This document shows, piece after piece, positions 1 to 11,677 of a stretch of DNA of 64,000 bases. Positions within the stretch are counted from its first letter, which is position 1. The number at the start of each line of letters is the position of its first letter. Made by a program: the position numbers and the translations under genes. Source of the DNA: Owenia fusiformis. Its lineage: Eukaryota; Annelida; Polychaeta; Sabellida; Oweniidae. The notes beneath the pieces are model-generated. The model saw nothing but the letters and a program-made list of their open reading frames with translations. It did not search any database and had not been told where the DNA came from. The stretch is from assembly GCA_903813345.2 (NCBI GenBank), contig CAIIXF020000001.1:30557915-30621914 (forward strand). The letters run 5' to 3'.

Positions 1-2630
1 TAATCCAAATCCGTCATCTGGTACTTGAGTTATCAAGGATTACATGTTTAATGAAAAATGACAGAGATGAATAGCAGCCACCTTGAAAATTTCTTCTCAA
101 GCAGAGCTCCTTTATCTCTAGGCATCAGTATATAAAATTTGAAGTAAATCCGTCCAATGGTATTTGAGTTATCAAAGATTACCTTTTTATGAAAAATGGC
201 AACCATTTTGAAATTCAGCTGACGCCTTTGAAATTTTTTCTGAAGCAGATCTCCTTTTTCCCTAAACATCAGCATATAAAATTGGAACCAAATCCATCCA
301 CTTGTATTTGAGTTGATTACGTTTTTTTTTACAAAAAATGGTGGCCATTTTGAAATTCAGTGGCTATCTTGAAAATGCCTTTTTTAGCAGAACTTCTTTG
401 TATCTAGGCATCAGCATATAGAATTTGAACCAAATCCGTCAACTGGTATTTGAGTTATCAAAGGTTACGTTCTTTTATGAAAAATTGTGGCCATTTTGAA
501 ATTTAGCTGACATCTTGAAAATCCCTTCTCGAGTAGAACTCCTATGTCCCTAGGCATTAGCATGTAAAATTTGAACCAAATCCATTCAAGGGTATTTGAG
601 TTATCAAAGATGTTTTTTTCCGAAAGATGGCCGCCATTTTGAAATATGGTGGCCATCTTGAAAATGTCTTCTTGAGCAGGGCTCCTTAAGAGGAGGGAAA
701 ACCCCATGATTCAATTGATGACATACGATTTCCTCCTTCGCGCACCTCCTTTCCCGGAAGTACTTACCCTCCACCTTAAATTTCAAAGTTTTCAAATTGA
801 CCTAGTTTTAAACCAATTAATGATCGACTCGCTTAACCAATCAGCAACTATGTCATCTCAATACAGATTTACATTATAAGCCTGTGTCATCTTTGAACCC
901 TGGGGTTTCTCCCCCTCTTGGGCTCCTTTGTACCCAGGCAACAGCATATAAAATTTGAACCAAATCCATCCACTAGTATTTGACTTATCAAAGATTATAT
1001 TTTTTCCTAAAAATGGCTCTATTTTGAATTTAGTGGCCATATTGAAAATTCTTTCCCGAGCAGAGGTCCTACACCCATAAGGCATAAGCCTATAAAATTT
1101 GAATGAAATCTGTCAACCGGTATTTGATTTGAGTTATCAAAGATAAATTTTTTTACGAAAAATGGCCGCCATTTTGAAATATGAACGGAAGGACGAACGG
1201 ACAGACGGCCTTTCTGTATCCAAATCAATCGGTTATATTTGCAGTTAAATGTGAGTAAGTGTGAAACCAGTGAATATTGGTAATGTTTGTGCTCTAAATA
1301 ATAAATCAAAGTACCCAGTTGAAAGTCGAAGGGATTTTAATAAAAACATTCCAAGAAATTCTGGACACTCAGCAAGTCAAAGGTTGAAAGTGCAGGCTGC
1401 ATGTCGAAGGGTCTTTAGTTATTAGTATATTCCCAAAATTATATAAAATAATAATAAAATATGTTGCAATAAAAACAAACAATGGATATAACCCGATGCA
1501 AATGCCTCCTTGCAAAAAATGCCTGGTGAGGTCATTTTTGAACTTGAATTTGTGATTTTATAAACTAGAAAAAACAGCAACTCCATAGAGTAGCAAATCC
1601 CACGGAACAAAACACATTTTGATAATTACTGGCCATCTTGAAAATTTCATCTTGAACAGAGCATACCAGCTTCTAAAATTTAATTCAAATCTGTTCAGAT
1701 ATAAGGTTTTTACGAACAATGGCAGCCATTTTGAAATTCAGCTGCCAACTTGAAAATCCTTTCTCCAACAGGGCTACTGTGTCCCTTGGCATCAGCATAA
1801 ACAATTTTAACTAAATCCATTTACTGGTATTTGAGTTATCAAAGATTTGTTTTTTTGGGGGGAAAATTATGACCATTTGGAAATTCAGACGCCATCTTAA
1901 AAATCCTTTCTCAATCAGAGCTACAGTGTCCCCAAGGAGGATTGGCTCCCAGAATGCAACACCGATATTCTGCAAAACAATCACCTAGCGATAGCTTTGT
2001 TGGAGAGTATCGGGTCATTCTCCATGCAGTCGTACAAATTATACAGACACGAATAGCAAATGACGCATGCGTGGAGATTAAAGAATATCGAGTTGGAACC
2101 CTGGCTTCCAATCCTCCTTGAGTGTCCCTTGACTTCAGCATATAAACTTTGAACTAAATCCATTCATTGGTTTTTAAGTTATCATTTTCTAATGGAAAAA
2201 TGGCTGCCATCTTGAAAATTCTTTCTCGAACAAAGAAACTGTGTCCCTAAGCATCAGCATATATAATTTGAATGAAATCCATTAACTGGTATTTGAGTTA
2301 TTATCAAAAGATTACGTTTTCTTGCAAAAAATGGCGGCTATTTTGAAAATCAGCAGCCATCTTGAAAATCTCTTCTTGAATAAAAGCTCCTTTGTCCCTA
2401 GGCATCAGCATATAAAATCCACTAGTCCACTAGTAATTGAGTTATCATAGACTACATTTTTACGAAAAATGGTGGCCATTTTGAATGGAGAGCCCATATT
2501 GAAAATTTCTTCTCTAACAGAGGTCCTACACCCATAAAGCATAAACCTTTAAAATTTGAATCAAATCTGTCAACCAATGTTTGAGTTACTGCCCGGACAG
2601 ACGGATGAACGGACAGCTTTTCTATATCCC
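1..2630. repeat. Degenerate ~145-bp tandem satellite with GGAC-rich tails
   Basis: About a dozen diverged copies of one unit lie head to tail, best seen from the recurring phrase 'ggcatcagcatataaaatt' near 122, 264, 405, 553, 937, 1081, 1787, 2132, 2253, 2401 and 2540. Each unit also contains 'aaatccatccactggtattt', 'gagttatcaaagatta' and a near-palindromic 'aaaatggcggccattttgaa'. Two sub-blocks end in GGAC/AGAC-rich tails (about 1185-1215 and 2590-2615), the second followed by 'tatatccccctaaac' and a 'tgcgggataa' phrase. Spacing is about 140-150 bp. The block looks like nested or tandem non-autonomous repeats. Short ORFs here are repeat translations, not genes. Confidence 0.8.
1933..2120. 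mobile_element. Short TIR element, copy 1 (188 bp, 8-bp TSD)
   Basis: The element starts CAAGGAGGATTGG and ends with the exact reverse complement CCAATCCTCCTTG. It is flanked by a perfect direct repeat AGTGTCCC (1925-1932 and 2121-2128). A nearly identical copy lies at 57777-57960, differing mainly by a 4-base indel near 'attatacagacacg'. Length, TIRs and the 8-9-bp duplications fit a non-autonomous hAT-like or Mutator-like MITE. No transposase is present. It is inserted inside the satellite block. Confidence 0.85.
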
Positions 2631-2639
2631 CCTAAACTT

Positions 2640-3793
2640 TGTTCTGCGGGATAACTAAGCTGTGTTGTTTTGGTTTATTATATTGAATTGTGCCAGTTGG
2701 GTTGTTAGTTTGACAGTTGGTTGTGTTTTGGTAGTTGTTTGTCTGAATGTGCCTGGTTATGGTATGTTAGTTTGTTATTGGGCCATGTCATATTCTATTA
2801 TGTTAATTTGACAATTGGTTGCGTTATGTAATGTTGTGATTGTGTTATGCAGGGCAAGTGGTAGGTTGGGGACATGCAGGTGAGGTATTGGGTGGTGCCA
2901 GATTATGTTGTTGTGTGATTTATATTGTCTCTGGTGTGAGGGAACTGTTTGGGTATATTAATATCACAGTTTGGTTCTGTTCTATTGATTGTGATTGAGT
3001 GTTGTGTAATTCAACAATGGATGTGTTTAGTTTGGTTTATCAGCTGTGTTGTCTTGGTTTATCGTTGGATTGCGCCTGATTGGGTTGTGTTAAGTTGACA
3101 GTCAGTTGTGATGGTTGTTTCCATGGTTGTTTTTCTGGTCGTCCCTGGTTGTGTTATGTTAGTTTGTGGGGTGTGCCATATTGTATTACACCAATATGAC
3201 ATTGGATTCTTTAATGTAATGTTGTAATTATGTTATGCTGGCCAGGTGGAATGTTGTGCACAATAGAGTGAGTTATCACGTATTGCCTGATTGTGTTGTG
3301 TGTTTCTATGTTTCTGGTTGGAGAGAGTTGGTTGGTATATTGGTATCACAGTCTGATTTTGTTTTATTGGTTGTACCTGAATGTGTTTTGTTAATTCAAC
3401 AATGTGTTATGTTTGGTTTGGTTTTGTCTGATGTGTTGCATTGGTTTATTATTGGGTTGTGTTAGTTTGATATAGCAGTTGTGTTTAGGTGGTTGATTGT
3501 TTTGATGTCCCTGGTTGTGTTATGCTAGTTTGGATTGGGTTATGCCTTATTGTGGTTTTCATTTAACAATGAGTTTATGCTATTTACTGACTGTCTTATG
3601 TTGGTAGTGGCTCAGATTATGTCCAATCAGGTGAGGTGTTGAGTTGTGCCTGATTGTGTTGTGTGATTGCTGTTGTCTCCGGTTGGAAAAAGTTGGTTGT
3701 ATATATTGCTTGTATTTTTTTGGTTGGACATGATTTTGTTTTAATGGTTTGGTGTTGGATTGTGCAACACTGTGTTGTGTTAATATAACAATA
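2640..3793. repeat. GT-rich higher-order repeat, ~385-bp period
   Basis: The + strand is strongly G/T-biased ('ttgtgttatgttagtttg', 'ggttgtgcctgattgtg'). Corresponding phrases recur at 2661, 3045 and 3432, giving a period near 385 bp over three degenerate units. The same composition resumes at 4866-5080, so the repeat was a single tract before the mariner at 3794-4865 inserted. Apparent ORFs here are low-complexity read-throughs. Confidence 0.7.
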
Positions 3794-4865
3794 CAGGGTG
3801 TCCGGAAAGTAAAGATACAAACACTCTAATTTTAAGAGATTTAGGTTGTTTGTAATGAAATTGCTACAGATTGTGGGGGAACTATATTACAATACATCTA
3901 CCAACTTTTATAACATAAAGTCTAAATGTGTTAAAGTTACGATTGTCATGGTTACGGTGGTCAGGGGTATGCGGAGCAGTTCCATGATATCTCTAAATTG
4001 TCATGAATTGCTAGAATTTAACCATTTGAGACGGTGTTTATTATTCTATTTCCTATCAATATTTTGTTTTGTTCAATATTGTATTCTTGCTGCCAAAGTA
4101 TTCTCTTTAGTATAATGATATCACTGATACATATCAGAACTATGTAATGCCACTAACCAGTTTAATCAAATAAACATTATATCAGTGCTTAGAAAAAAGG
4201 TCCCTGGATTAATAGGAAAGGCAATAGTGCACCTCCACGATGCATCAATTCACAAAGCAAAGAAAACAAATCTTACAATTGAATGTCTTGACATTAATCC
4301 TTTTTTGTACAATGGCCCATATTACCCTGATAATGCCCCATTGGACTTCTACATTATTGAATATCTTAAAGCAATATTTGTTAGAAGTTCAACATGAAAA
4401 TTAGACTGCTTGAAGCCAATTTTATCAGTAATCTGAGAGATGGACAGCAGCGGTTTTGTCAGGTCTATGAATCTCTGGTCAAGATACACCACGAATGTTT
4501 AGATAATGTTGGGAAATACATAATACTGGATAACAGTAGTATTGTCAAAGGACCAAATAATGTTACAGTACTACTTCTTTTGCTGTTGTGGTACATTATT
4601 TGATGTATAATAGCAACAGATGATTGAGTGTCAAGATGATATAAGTAGGAGAAAAGAATAATAAAACATAATTGTGACGCTGCTCCACATGACCGGGACT
4701 ACCGTTACCATAACAACCATAACTTTTTCATTTTGAATCAATTTGTCATGATAGTTGCAGGATAAATTGTTAAAATGTCATTCTACAATCTGTTGCAATT
4801 TCATCTCACAACAGGTAAATCTATTGAAATTAGAGCATTTGTATCTTTACTTTCCGGACACCCTG
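3794..4865. mobile_element. Tc1/mariner element with long (~185-bp) inverted repeats
   Basis: The left end CAGGGTGTCCGGAAAGTAAA and the right end are inverted copies, flanked by TA on both sides (3792-3793, 4866-4867). Similarity between the ends continues inward for about 185 bp with mismatches: the left-arm phrase 'gattgtcatggttacggtgg' matches the complement of the right-arm region around 4690-4720. TA duplication, CAGGGTG termini and an internal transposase remnant identify the superfamily. The element interrupts the GT-rich repeat. Confidence 0.88.
4185..4560 (+). pseudogene. Decayed mariner transposase (C-terminal half)
   Basis: A + strand reading frame contains 'IVHLHDASIHKAKKT' and then 'GPYYPDNAPLDFYIIEYLKA'. 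These resemble the second and third catalytic-Asp blocks of Tc1/mariner transposases (HDNARPHxA and HPPYSPDLAPxDFxLFxxLK). A following frame (about 4394-4540) reads 'LLEANFISNLRD' and 'HECLDNVGKYI', resembling the family C terminus. The N-terminal half is missing and a frame change is needed at about 4395, so it is non-functional. It sits between the TIRs of the 3794-4865 element. Confidence 0.75.
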
Positions 4866-5080
4866 TATGTGTTGTGTATATTGACAATGGGTTATGTTTT
4901 TGTGGTGGTTTTAAGTCAGGTTGTGTTATGCCTCATTGCATTTTGTTATTTTGGGTTTGGGTTTATTGCGTTGTGTTATTGGTGATCCTCTCGATTGTGC
5001 TTGATCGAAAAGGTTGGTTGTGATAGGTTTAATGCTTGGAGTGCAGAATATAGCCAGATTATATTGTGATGAGCTATTGG

Positions 5081-6289
5081 GCTTTGATATAAGTAGGTCA
5101 TGATGAATAAAAAACATAAATAAAAACATTTGGCAAATTGTTGAACATATAAGACTTGACCTAGATCTTGACCTTTAACCTAGATATAGTTTACATAATT
5201 TTAACTAATCAATGGTCATGCAAAAGTTCGTTCAGCATCCCTTTTTCACCATTTACTAAAAATGAAAAGTCAATTATTGCTAACAATTGAATTCATGATG
5301 GATAGGTAATTCCTGCAGTCAAGAAAAGATCCTGGATGTGAGTTCTGGTGAGCATAATTTGCTCCTTGGGTCTAGATCATGTCAAGATCATTGGAGGTGT
5401 AGCAGCTAATTAGCTTTTAATCAAATTAATTAGTAGGTCCAGCTAATTAGGGAGCTATTTATCATATTCAATCATTTTGGAATTTAATAAGTGCTGTTTT
5501 GTTTCTTGTTTCTCTAATTACATTTACTAAAACTTTGTATGGAAATGACTCCTACTGACACACACACAAGTTTATTGTAGGCAAGAATGAAATAAATGTG
5601 AGAGCTTTCCAATTCCATAATCCGGGAAAAAATAAAAGTCAAATTCATATTTCAAAGAAAGTACATGAATAAAGTAGGCCCAAAAAAGTGAAAACCATTC
5701 ACCCACCAACATTTTAAATAATGCTACACATTAAACATTTCTTTGGCCCTTTTACCAATAGGTGTTCAGTTTTTAAAAATTACAAGAGAGCGTTCAGATT
5801 TGAGCGTTTTATTTGGCCCAAAACCACTTGAACAGTGCTCAAAATGGTGAAAACTGCATGATTTTGAAAGAATTTTTGACAAGGGGTTCACTCAATTGCC
5901 TTTCTTGTGAAATACCTTGGATTGGTCAAGATGTCTTTAGTAAACAAAACAAAACAATTATAAAAATACATTTACCTTTTTTAAAATGCTGTAAATCCTT
6001 TTACAGTCATTTCGGGAGCATAGCTGAACTACTTCTGTACCTCTCTCAACAAATCTTTGGAGTTCTTGCAAACATGTATCACTGTTGGAGTTTTTCAAAA
6101 TACTCTGCAACTAGAAAACAAAATAATGCAATATTGCGGCTGGAAAAATATATTGATTTTTCAATTGAATACTAGTATTAAATTGATTGAATTAACTGTC
6201 CACTATGTCATACAAGATCAAATTCATGCCAGGCATAACATGACAATATGTCACCACCTAGTTGCTCACAATATTATGAGTTCAATCTT
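5081..6289. other. Non-coding, nothing recognised
   Basis: AT-rich sequence with no recognisable exon, RNA gene or terminal repeats. A 120-codon + strand ORF at 5813-6175 has no recognised domain and a composition like its surroundings, so it is not called. Confidence 0.4.
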
Positions 6290-7050
6290 AAGTCAGATTT
6301 GGTCAATTTGAAGCAAGTTGAAAAAATACCTTTTTGACCCTGATAAGATCATTGAAGGTAAAATCTCAAATCTAAAGTCAGATTTGAACTTCTGAGAACT
6401 TATATATGATTTCGAAAAAAATTGGTCAATTTGAAGCAAGTTGAAAAAAGACCTTTTTGGCCTTGACAAGGTCATTGAAGGTCAAATATATTTTTGACCT
6501 TTAGAATGTCATTGAAGATAAAATCTATAGTCAGATTTGAACTTTTGAGAACTTCTAGATGATTTTGAAAATAAAATTGGTCAATTTGAAGCAAGTTCAA
6601 AAATACCATTTTGACCTTGAGAAGGTCAATGAAGGTCAAATCTCAAATCTAAAGTCAGATAACTTCTGATAACTTGTAGATGCTTTTGAAAAAATGGTCA
6701 ATTTGAAGCAAGTTGAAAAAATACCTTTTTGACCTTTTTTACCTAAAAAGGTCAATGAGGGTCAAATCTTATATATAAAGTCAGATTTGAACTTCTGAAA
6801 ACTTGTAGATGATTTTGAAAAAAAAAATGAAGTCAATCTAAACAATATTTGCTAAGTTATTGGAACTTTTAAGAATGTGTTACAGACGCCAACCACCAAC
6901 CACCGATCGCCAACCGCCGATCACCAACCACCAACCGCCGTCACAAAAAACAGAGACCTAAAGATTTGAACTTTTGAGAACTTCTAGATGATTTTGAAAA
7001 AAAAAATTGGTCAATTTGAAGCAAGTTAAAAAAATACCGTTTTGATTTTT
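6290..7050. repeat. Tandem array with ~120-155-bp units ('ggtcaatttgaagcaagttg')
   Basis: The phrase 'ggtcaatttgaagcaagttg' recurs near 6301, 6424, 6579, 6697 and 7011. It alternates with 'tttgaccttgagaaggtcaa', 'aaagtcagatttgaacttct' and 'cttgtagatgattttgaaaa'. Spacing varies from 118 to 155 bp. A single related unit lies in an RB1CC1 intron near 50440-50590, so the family is dispersed as well as tandem. Confidence 0.8.
6885..6945. repeat. CCAACC/CCGATC simple-repeat patch
   Basis: A C/A-rich patch of short variants (ccaaccacc, ccgatcgcc, ccaaccgcc) follows 'gttacagacg'. The reverse complement of a related patch, also bounded by 'gttacagacg' on its own strand, occurs at 13553-13640. The pair therefore belongs to one repeat family in opposite orientations. 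Confidence 0.7.
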
Positions 7051-7835
7051 TTTACCTTAAGAAGGTGGTAACACAAAAAAAACGTTAAGGTAAATATGTA
7101 GGTTTGGAATTTTATGAAACTCATTGCAGACACGTGTTATTTTCAGGAACACATATAACTCATTCCATTTACAGTCTACATCTTTCAGTTTTGCAAAAAG
7201 AGTGCACTAATGTACCTAGATGAGAATGAATATAGTGAAAAGAAAAATGTTCAATAAATGAGAAAATTCAGTGACCTACTTTTTAAAAGTCAAAAATAAG
7301 TAAGTCACTGAATCTTCTCATTTTTCATAGATTTTAGAAATGAAATGGGTAATGTGTTTTTGAAAATAACATGCGGCTCCAATGGATGAGGATTGCATAA
7401 GAATTCCAAATGTACACACTTACCTAACATCAACTTTGCATCATATGAAAGCTCAAAGCGCAACCTAAAAGACTGAGTGCATGGAATATAAAAATAATTG
7501 CAACAAAATAAGTACATGTACTAGACATTTCACATAAGACTAATTAAAGTACATGTTATATAATAAAAAATTATAATACTTACAGCAAGCATTGTCTCAA
7601 CAGGCATTGTTGGATTGAGAATTCATGTACATTATAGGATTGCCATCATTTGTGATTCATCATTCTACAAAGTTTCATTTCGATTGTTAATACGATGTTG
7701 ATACTATAATAATTTAAGATGCTAGATTATAAGGAGCACATCCTAGATTTAATGGATGTATATTGTAAAGTGTCCCATTTTACATTATCTTAAAATATAG
7801 GCCTTGGCATGTAATATAGTTTTGATGCCTTCTCA
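7051..7835. other. Non-coding, nothing recognised
   Basis: AT-rich stretch. A short minus-strand ORF (7305-7517) has no recognisable similarity and no convincing splice context. Confidence 0.35.
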
Positions 7836-8423
7836 CCCAGTCCTGGTACGCTCTTAGCAATTTCTTCCACCGTGACAAAGTGAGGTGTTTGACCTCCCAG
7901 GTTTGGGGTTATCATCCAGGGTCATCATTTTTAGATCTCTATTCCCACCTCATAATTTAAGTTGTATCTGCTTTATTCTCCTTACATACTTTATACATGG
8001 TATCATAAGTTTGTGTGGCTGTGAGTCCACGTGAATTATTAACTTGGGCCACCGAACGCTGAATTTTAATTTTTGACTATTAAACTGTGGCATTGTGCAA
8101 TCACAATACTAATTGGTAAACATCATGCTGAATAAATTTCCCAATTTTCCAAATATTTTAATTATTATTTCCAAATCATTTAAAAGAAAGAGATATAAAT
8201 AGAATAACACTTTACAGCTTTTCATGATTAGAAAAATTGGCACCTGCCCCGTCCATCCCTACCCCGTGTTGCTATAGCAATGATTTTAATACCTAACATT
8301 GATGTTTGATGCTGAAACTTCAGGATATGATAGATAACACTTCAATTGCAATATACACAAAATTTCAGCTGAATTGTTAGAATATTAAAGAAAGTTAGAG
8401 CATCACTTCTGGGACAACCCTCG
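7836..8423 (-). mobile_element. Mariner fragment, minus orientation
   Basis: The right edge (about 8404-8423) reads 'acttctgggacaaccctcg' followed by TA, a typical mariner terminal repeat read outward. The same terminus, inverted, occurs at 43192, and the adjacent 'attaaagaaagttagagcat' is shared by both sites. On the minus strand near 7915-7850, fragments in different frames read 'LDDNPKPGRSNTS' and 'FVTVEEIAKSVPGL', similar to the N-terminal region of mariner transposases. Frames are broken and no matching left terminus was found, so this is a truncated fossil. Confidence 0.5.
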
Positions 8424-10040
8424 TACACTGATAGAATGATTCTTGCTTCTTGTAAATATTATTTCTTTTACATTTGATTATATGCCCTTCAGATTGTTAT
8501 CTAATTGAGATTGCATTTGTATCCTGTATTGTTATTTAGGAAATAAAACAACATAAAAGTAATGTAACATAAACATCGGAGGTACTGTTATTACTGAAGA
8601 TGAAACTTCTCTATATCCTGATCAGTGGTTTATCTCTTTATTCCATAATAGCAGTCTATCATGTAAAGTAGAAAAACTAATGCACAATAGTACTCTTGAA
8701 AAATTACCCTTGAACAGAATGAGATCAACTCAATTTTGGTCAAAACTGTAAATGTTCCTTATTCTGACATTTGCACATTTTAAATATATAATTTCTTTCC
8801 AATTATAGGAATACATGTACAGAATAATGTATATATACTTCAAGGGCCAGCAAATCAAACCCCATCAAGGTCATTCATGTAAATATGTGCCAAAGACAGG
8901 TAGAAAATGGAACTAGAGCCTATGCTTAGTATTCCTCTTGTCAACAAAGTATGTATAAAATATATCTAGCTCCAATACAGAATCTGTGTTTTAGTTAGGT
9001 ACAAGTCGAGAACAAATATACTTTCATGCCCAAAATCTAAAGTTATTTAAGTTGTGAGACGTCAATTTTTTATGTCACGAGAAATTGATATGTTGCCATC
9101 ATGATAAACGGTTATAAAATAACATATTGGTTTGTTTATTCAATCAGAGATAACTGTATCTATATTCTAAAAGGCTGAATATGTTGAATATCATTGGCAA
9201 GTATTGCAAAATATGGTACAATCTCTCAAGTTATGAATTAGACTACTTAAAAATATATATTCTATATTAGAAGATGGCATTACTTAGCATGGGGACATAA
9301 TCTTTCTAGGCGACCAAAGGCAGTTAGTCCATATTATTTTTCAACAATCAGAAATTAGATATTAATAAATGAGAGGTACAGTTGCAACATGACTTAAAGA
9401 CGATCAGTTATAGAGAATACTGTCAATTTTGTACAAGAAATGTTTTTATACTTCAATACATACAGTTTAGGCTAGACATCAGGGTCATAGAATAATGACA
9501 ATGAGTCAATGCAGTCAATGAATGACCAATCAAAGTGAATGAACTTGAAAACAATGTCTAAAGGCTTTATGTAGATGTTTTTGATAATATGCTCACATCA
9601 TTGACAACAAACTGTAGCTTTCTTGGCAGTGAGTAGCCTAAGCCTAAAATAGCTTTGACTAAAATTAGCCCTTAGTTAGAACGTTGACTTCATCATCAAA
9701 AGTGAAGCCATGCAGAAGGTGAACTTGAAAACTCATGGTCACTGAGTTAAAAATAAAAAAATAAGCTACATAACAATTACATGTATTAGTGCAGACCAAT
9801 GGGACAATCAGGAAACTAAATGAAAGCAAAAAATGATGAATTTTCTTTTTTCAAGATTTTCCGTCTTACATTTCACAAATAGTCTATCAAGTGATTATAT
9901 CGACAAAAGTACTATTTATTCAAACATTAAAGCCCATTCCATTTTACAAAAGATTTTGATAACCTTACTACCTTTAAAAGCATAGAAATGTAACCAAATA
10001 ACTGTATACTTGCTGAAAATAACAGCACAAAAGACGATTG
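8424..10040. other. Non-coding, nothing recognised
   Basis: AT-rich sequence with no coding exon, tandem array or terminal repeat that I can identify. Confidence 0.35.
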
Positions 10041-10045
10041 ATTTC

Positions 10046-10200
10046 ACTCACCGTACAGCTCAATCTACTTGTAAGGCAAACAAAGCATTATGGGATCGCT
10101 AAAGAGTTATTACGCGGGAAATTTGAATTACACTAACTCACTTGCGCAAAACAGCCAAGAGCGGATTACTGTTTCGGGCTTTTTACAGCTGTTTTTCTTG
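10046..10200 (-). promoter_or_regulatory. Candidate minus-strand promoter and first exon
   Basis: This is a locally GC-richer patch. On the minus strand the sequence ends CTGTACG followed by a strong splice donor GTGAGT (donor G at 10051). A perfect E2F-type octamer GCGGGAAA lies at 10114-10121 (+ strand). Together these look like a short, probably non-coding first exon of a gene running leftward. I could not find coding exons for it in 1-10040, so it may lie largely outside the window or be spurious. Confidence 0.25.
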
Positions 10201-11677
10201 GTTATTTGAGACGGAATAGTCAAGTGATTTGATATATATGTCATAAAACACTACAGTTTGTGTTATTAATGTGTTTGATTTCGACTTTGGGTTGTCATTA
10301 CCTTGTTATGCTTACTGAAACACGCTTTTTTCGTCTCGCAAACGTCCCGTTGAACGAATTTGGAGACCACTTATGTTCTTCCACCTGGCTCTGTGTGTAT
10401 GGTTCCTTTATATTTCCATAAAGAACAGTGACATCATGTTAATACGTGTGTTGATTCCCATTTTAATAGGTATAATGCAGACAAACTAGCTGCGTTGGGT
10501 CGACAGGCTGAGGTCTTGACTCGCGCTCTTCTTGGCAGCTGCGCTAAGAGCGTGTTCGCCTGTTCCCCATGCAAATGCGACCACAAATCCTTTGAACCAT
10601 TATGTTTGACACAAGCTTTGATCTGTCTTGTGTTTTCTTTTCAATTTTGCGTAAAGATGTTAAGCTGCAAAGGCTTATCATTTGTACAGGAGTGGCTTAC
10701 TTATGACAAAGAATCCTGAGACGCAAGTGTGTTGAACCCGTGTTCCATCTTCCGCTCTTGCCTAACAGTACTCTGTCATGGTTTTTAACAATTCAATGAT
10801 TGTGTAAGCTTTCCCAGGCATATTATTTTCTTTTATACATCATCAGATTAAAATGGTATTAAGAGTCCCAGACGACGGGTCACTGCATGCGACCCATCCC
10901 CCACTCTCCCAGCAACAATGTCTTGGCCTACTTGTAGGCCACTTTGGATGGAGACTCACACATTTTGATGCTAACTATTTAAGTCGAAAAGATATTTTAG
11001 ATTCAAAAGATTAGCTTACAACTTTTGGGGTAACTACATTGAAAGGTCTATGCCTACTGAGCATACATAGGCTACTTGGACCAAGTCATTTAGCTTAATT
11101 TGAAACAAGTTTTTATGGTATCCAACCATAGCACAAAAGTTTTAAAACTTTGAAAAAGTTTCTTCTTTGTCCTGTTAAATGTCTTCAACACGAATCTAAG
11201 AAACACAAAATATATAAACAAATCTTAAACGTGTTTTTAAGTTTATTAGACACTTCATAAGCTATATTTATCGATAACCCTCGTAAAATACAGATCGAAT
11301 GCTTCCACATTGCTATCTATGGATTGTTGCATTGGTGTTTCATGTATCGGAATGTTATTCAGTTGAACAATAGAATAGGCTCAACACTGCTGGTAGGATC
11401 TTGATGGAGATTATTGCGCGATTGTTTTCATCTCACCAGTAGATCTACTCAGCTTCGTAAGTAAGACTGACTGTAGTTCAAAATGCGCAATTCTACTGGT
11501 CCAAGTATGGTTCATTTAGGTTAGGCTAGGTTCATGGTGATAATTAAGAAGTGTTCCCATGAATATAACTATGACTGGCCTGATAAGTTATAACCATGAC
11601 TAATGACTGACGGTTTCAAAAATCGAAGTAAAGCCACACCAAAGCCTATGGTAAATATCACAAATCATGCTCACTTA
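10201..11677. other. Non-coding, nothing recognised
   Basis: The stretch contains an ORF of 74 codons at 10495-10719 without recognisable similarity. The local composition up to about 10750 is less AT-rich than the surroundings, which could be 5' flanking sequence of an unseen gene. No further structure seen. Confidence 0.3.

Noticed and set aside
1-2630. YY1-like 'AAAATGGCGGC' sites recurring in the satellite
   Set aside because: They are part of the repeat unit consensus, so recurrence reflects amplification, not selection for binding.
5813-6175. 120-codon plus-strand ORF
   Set aside because: No recognised domain, no splice or promoter context, and codon composition like non-coding AT-rich DNA.
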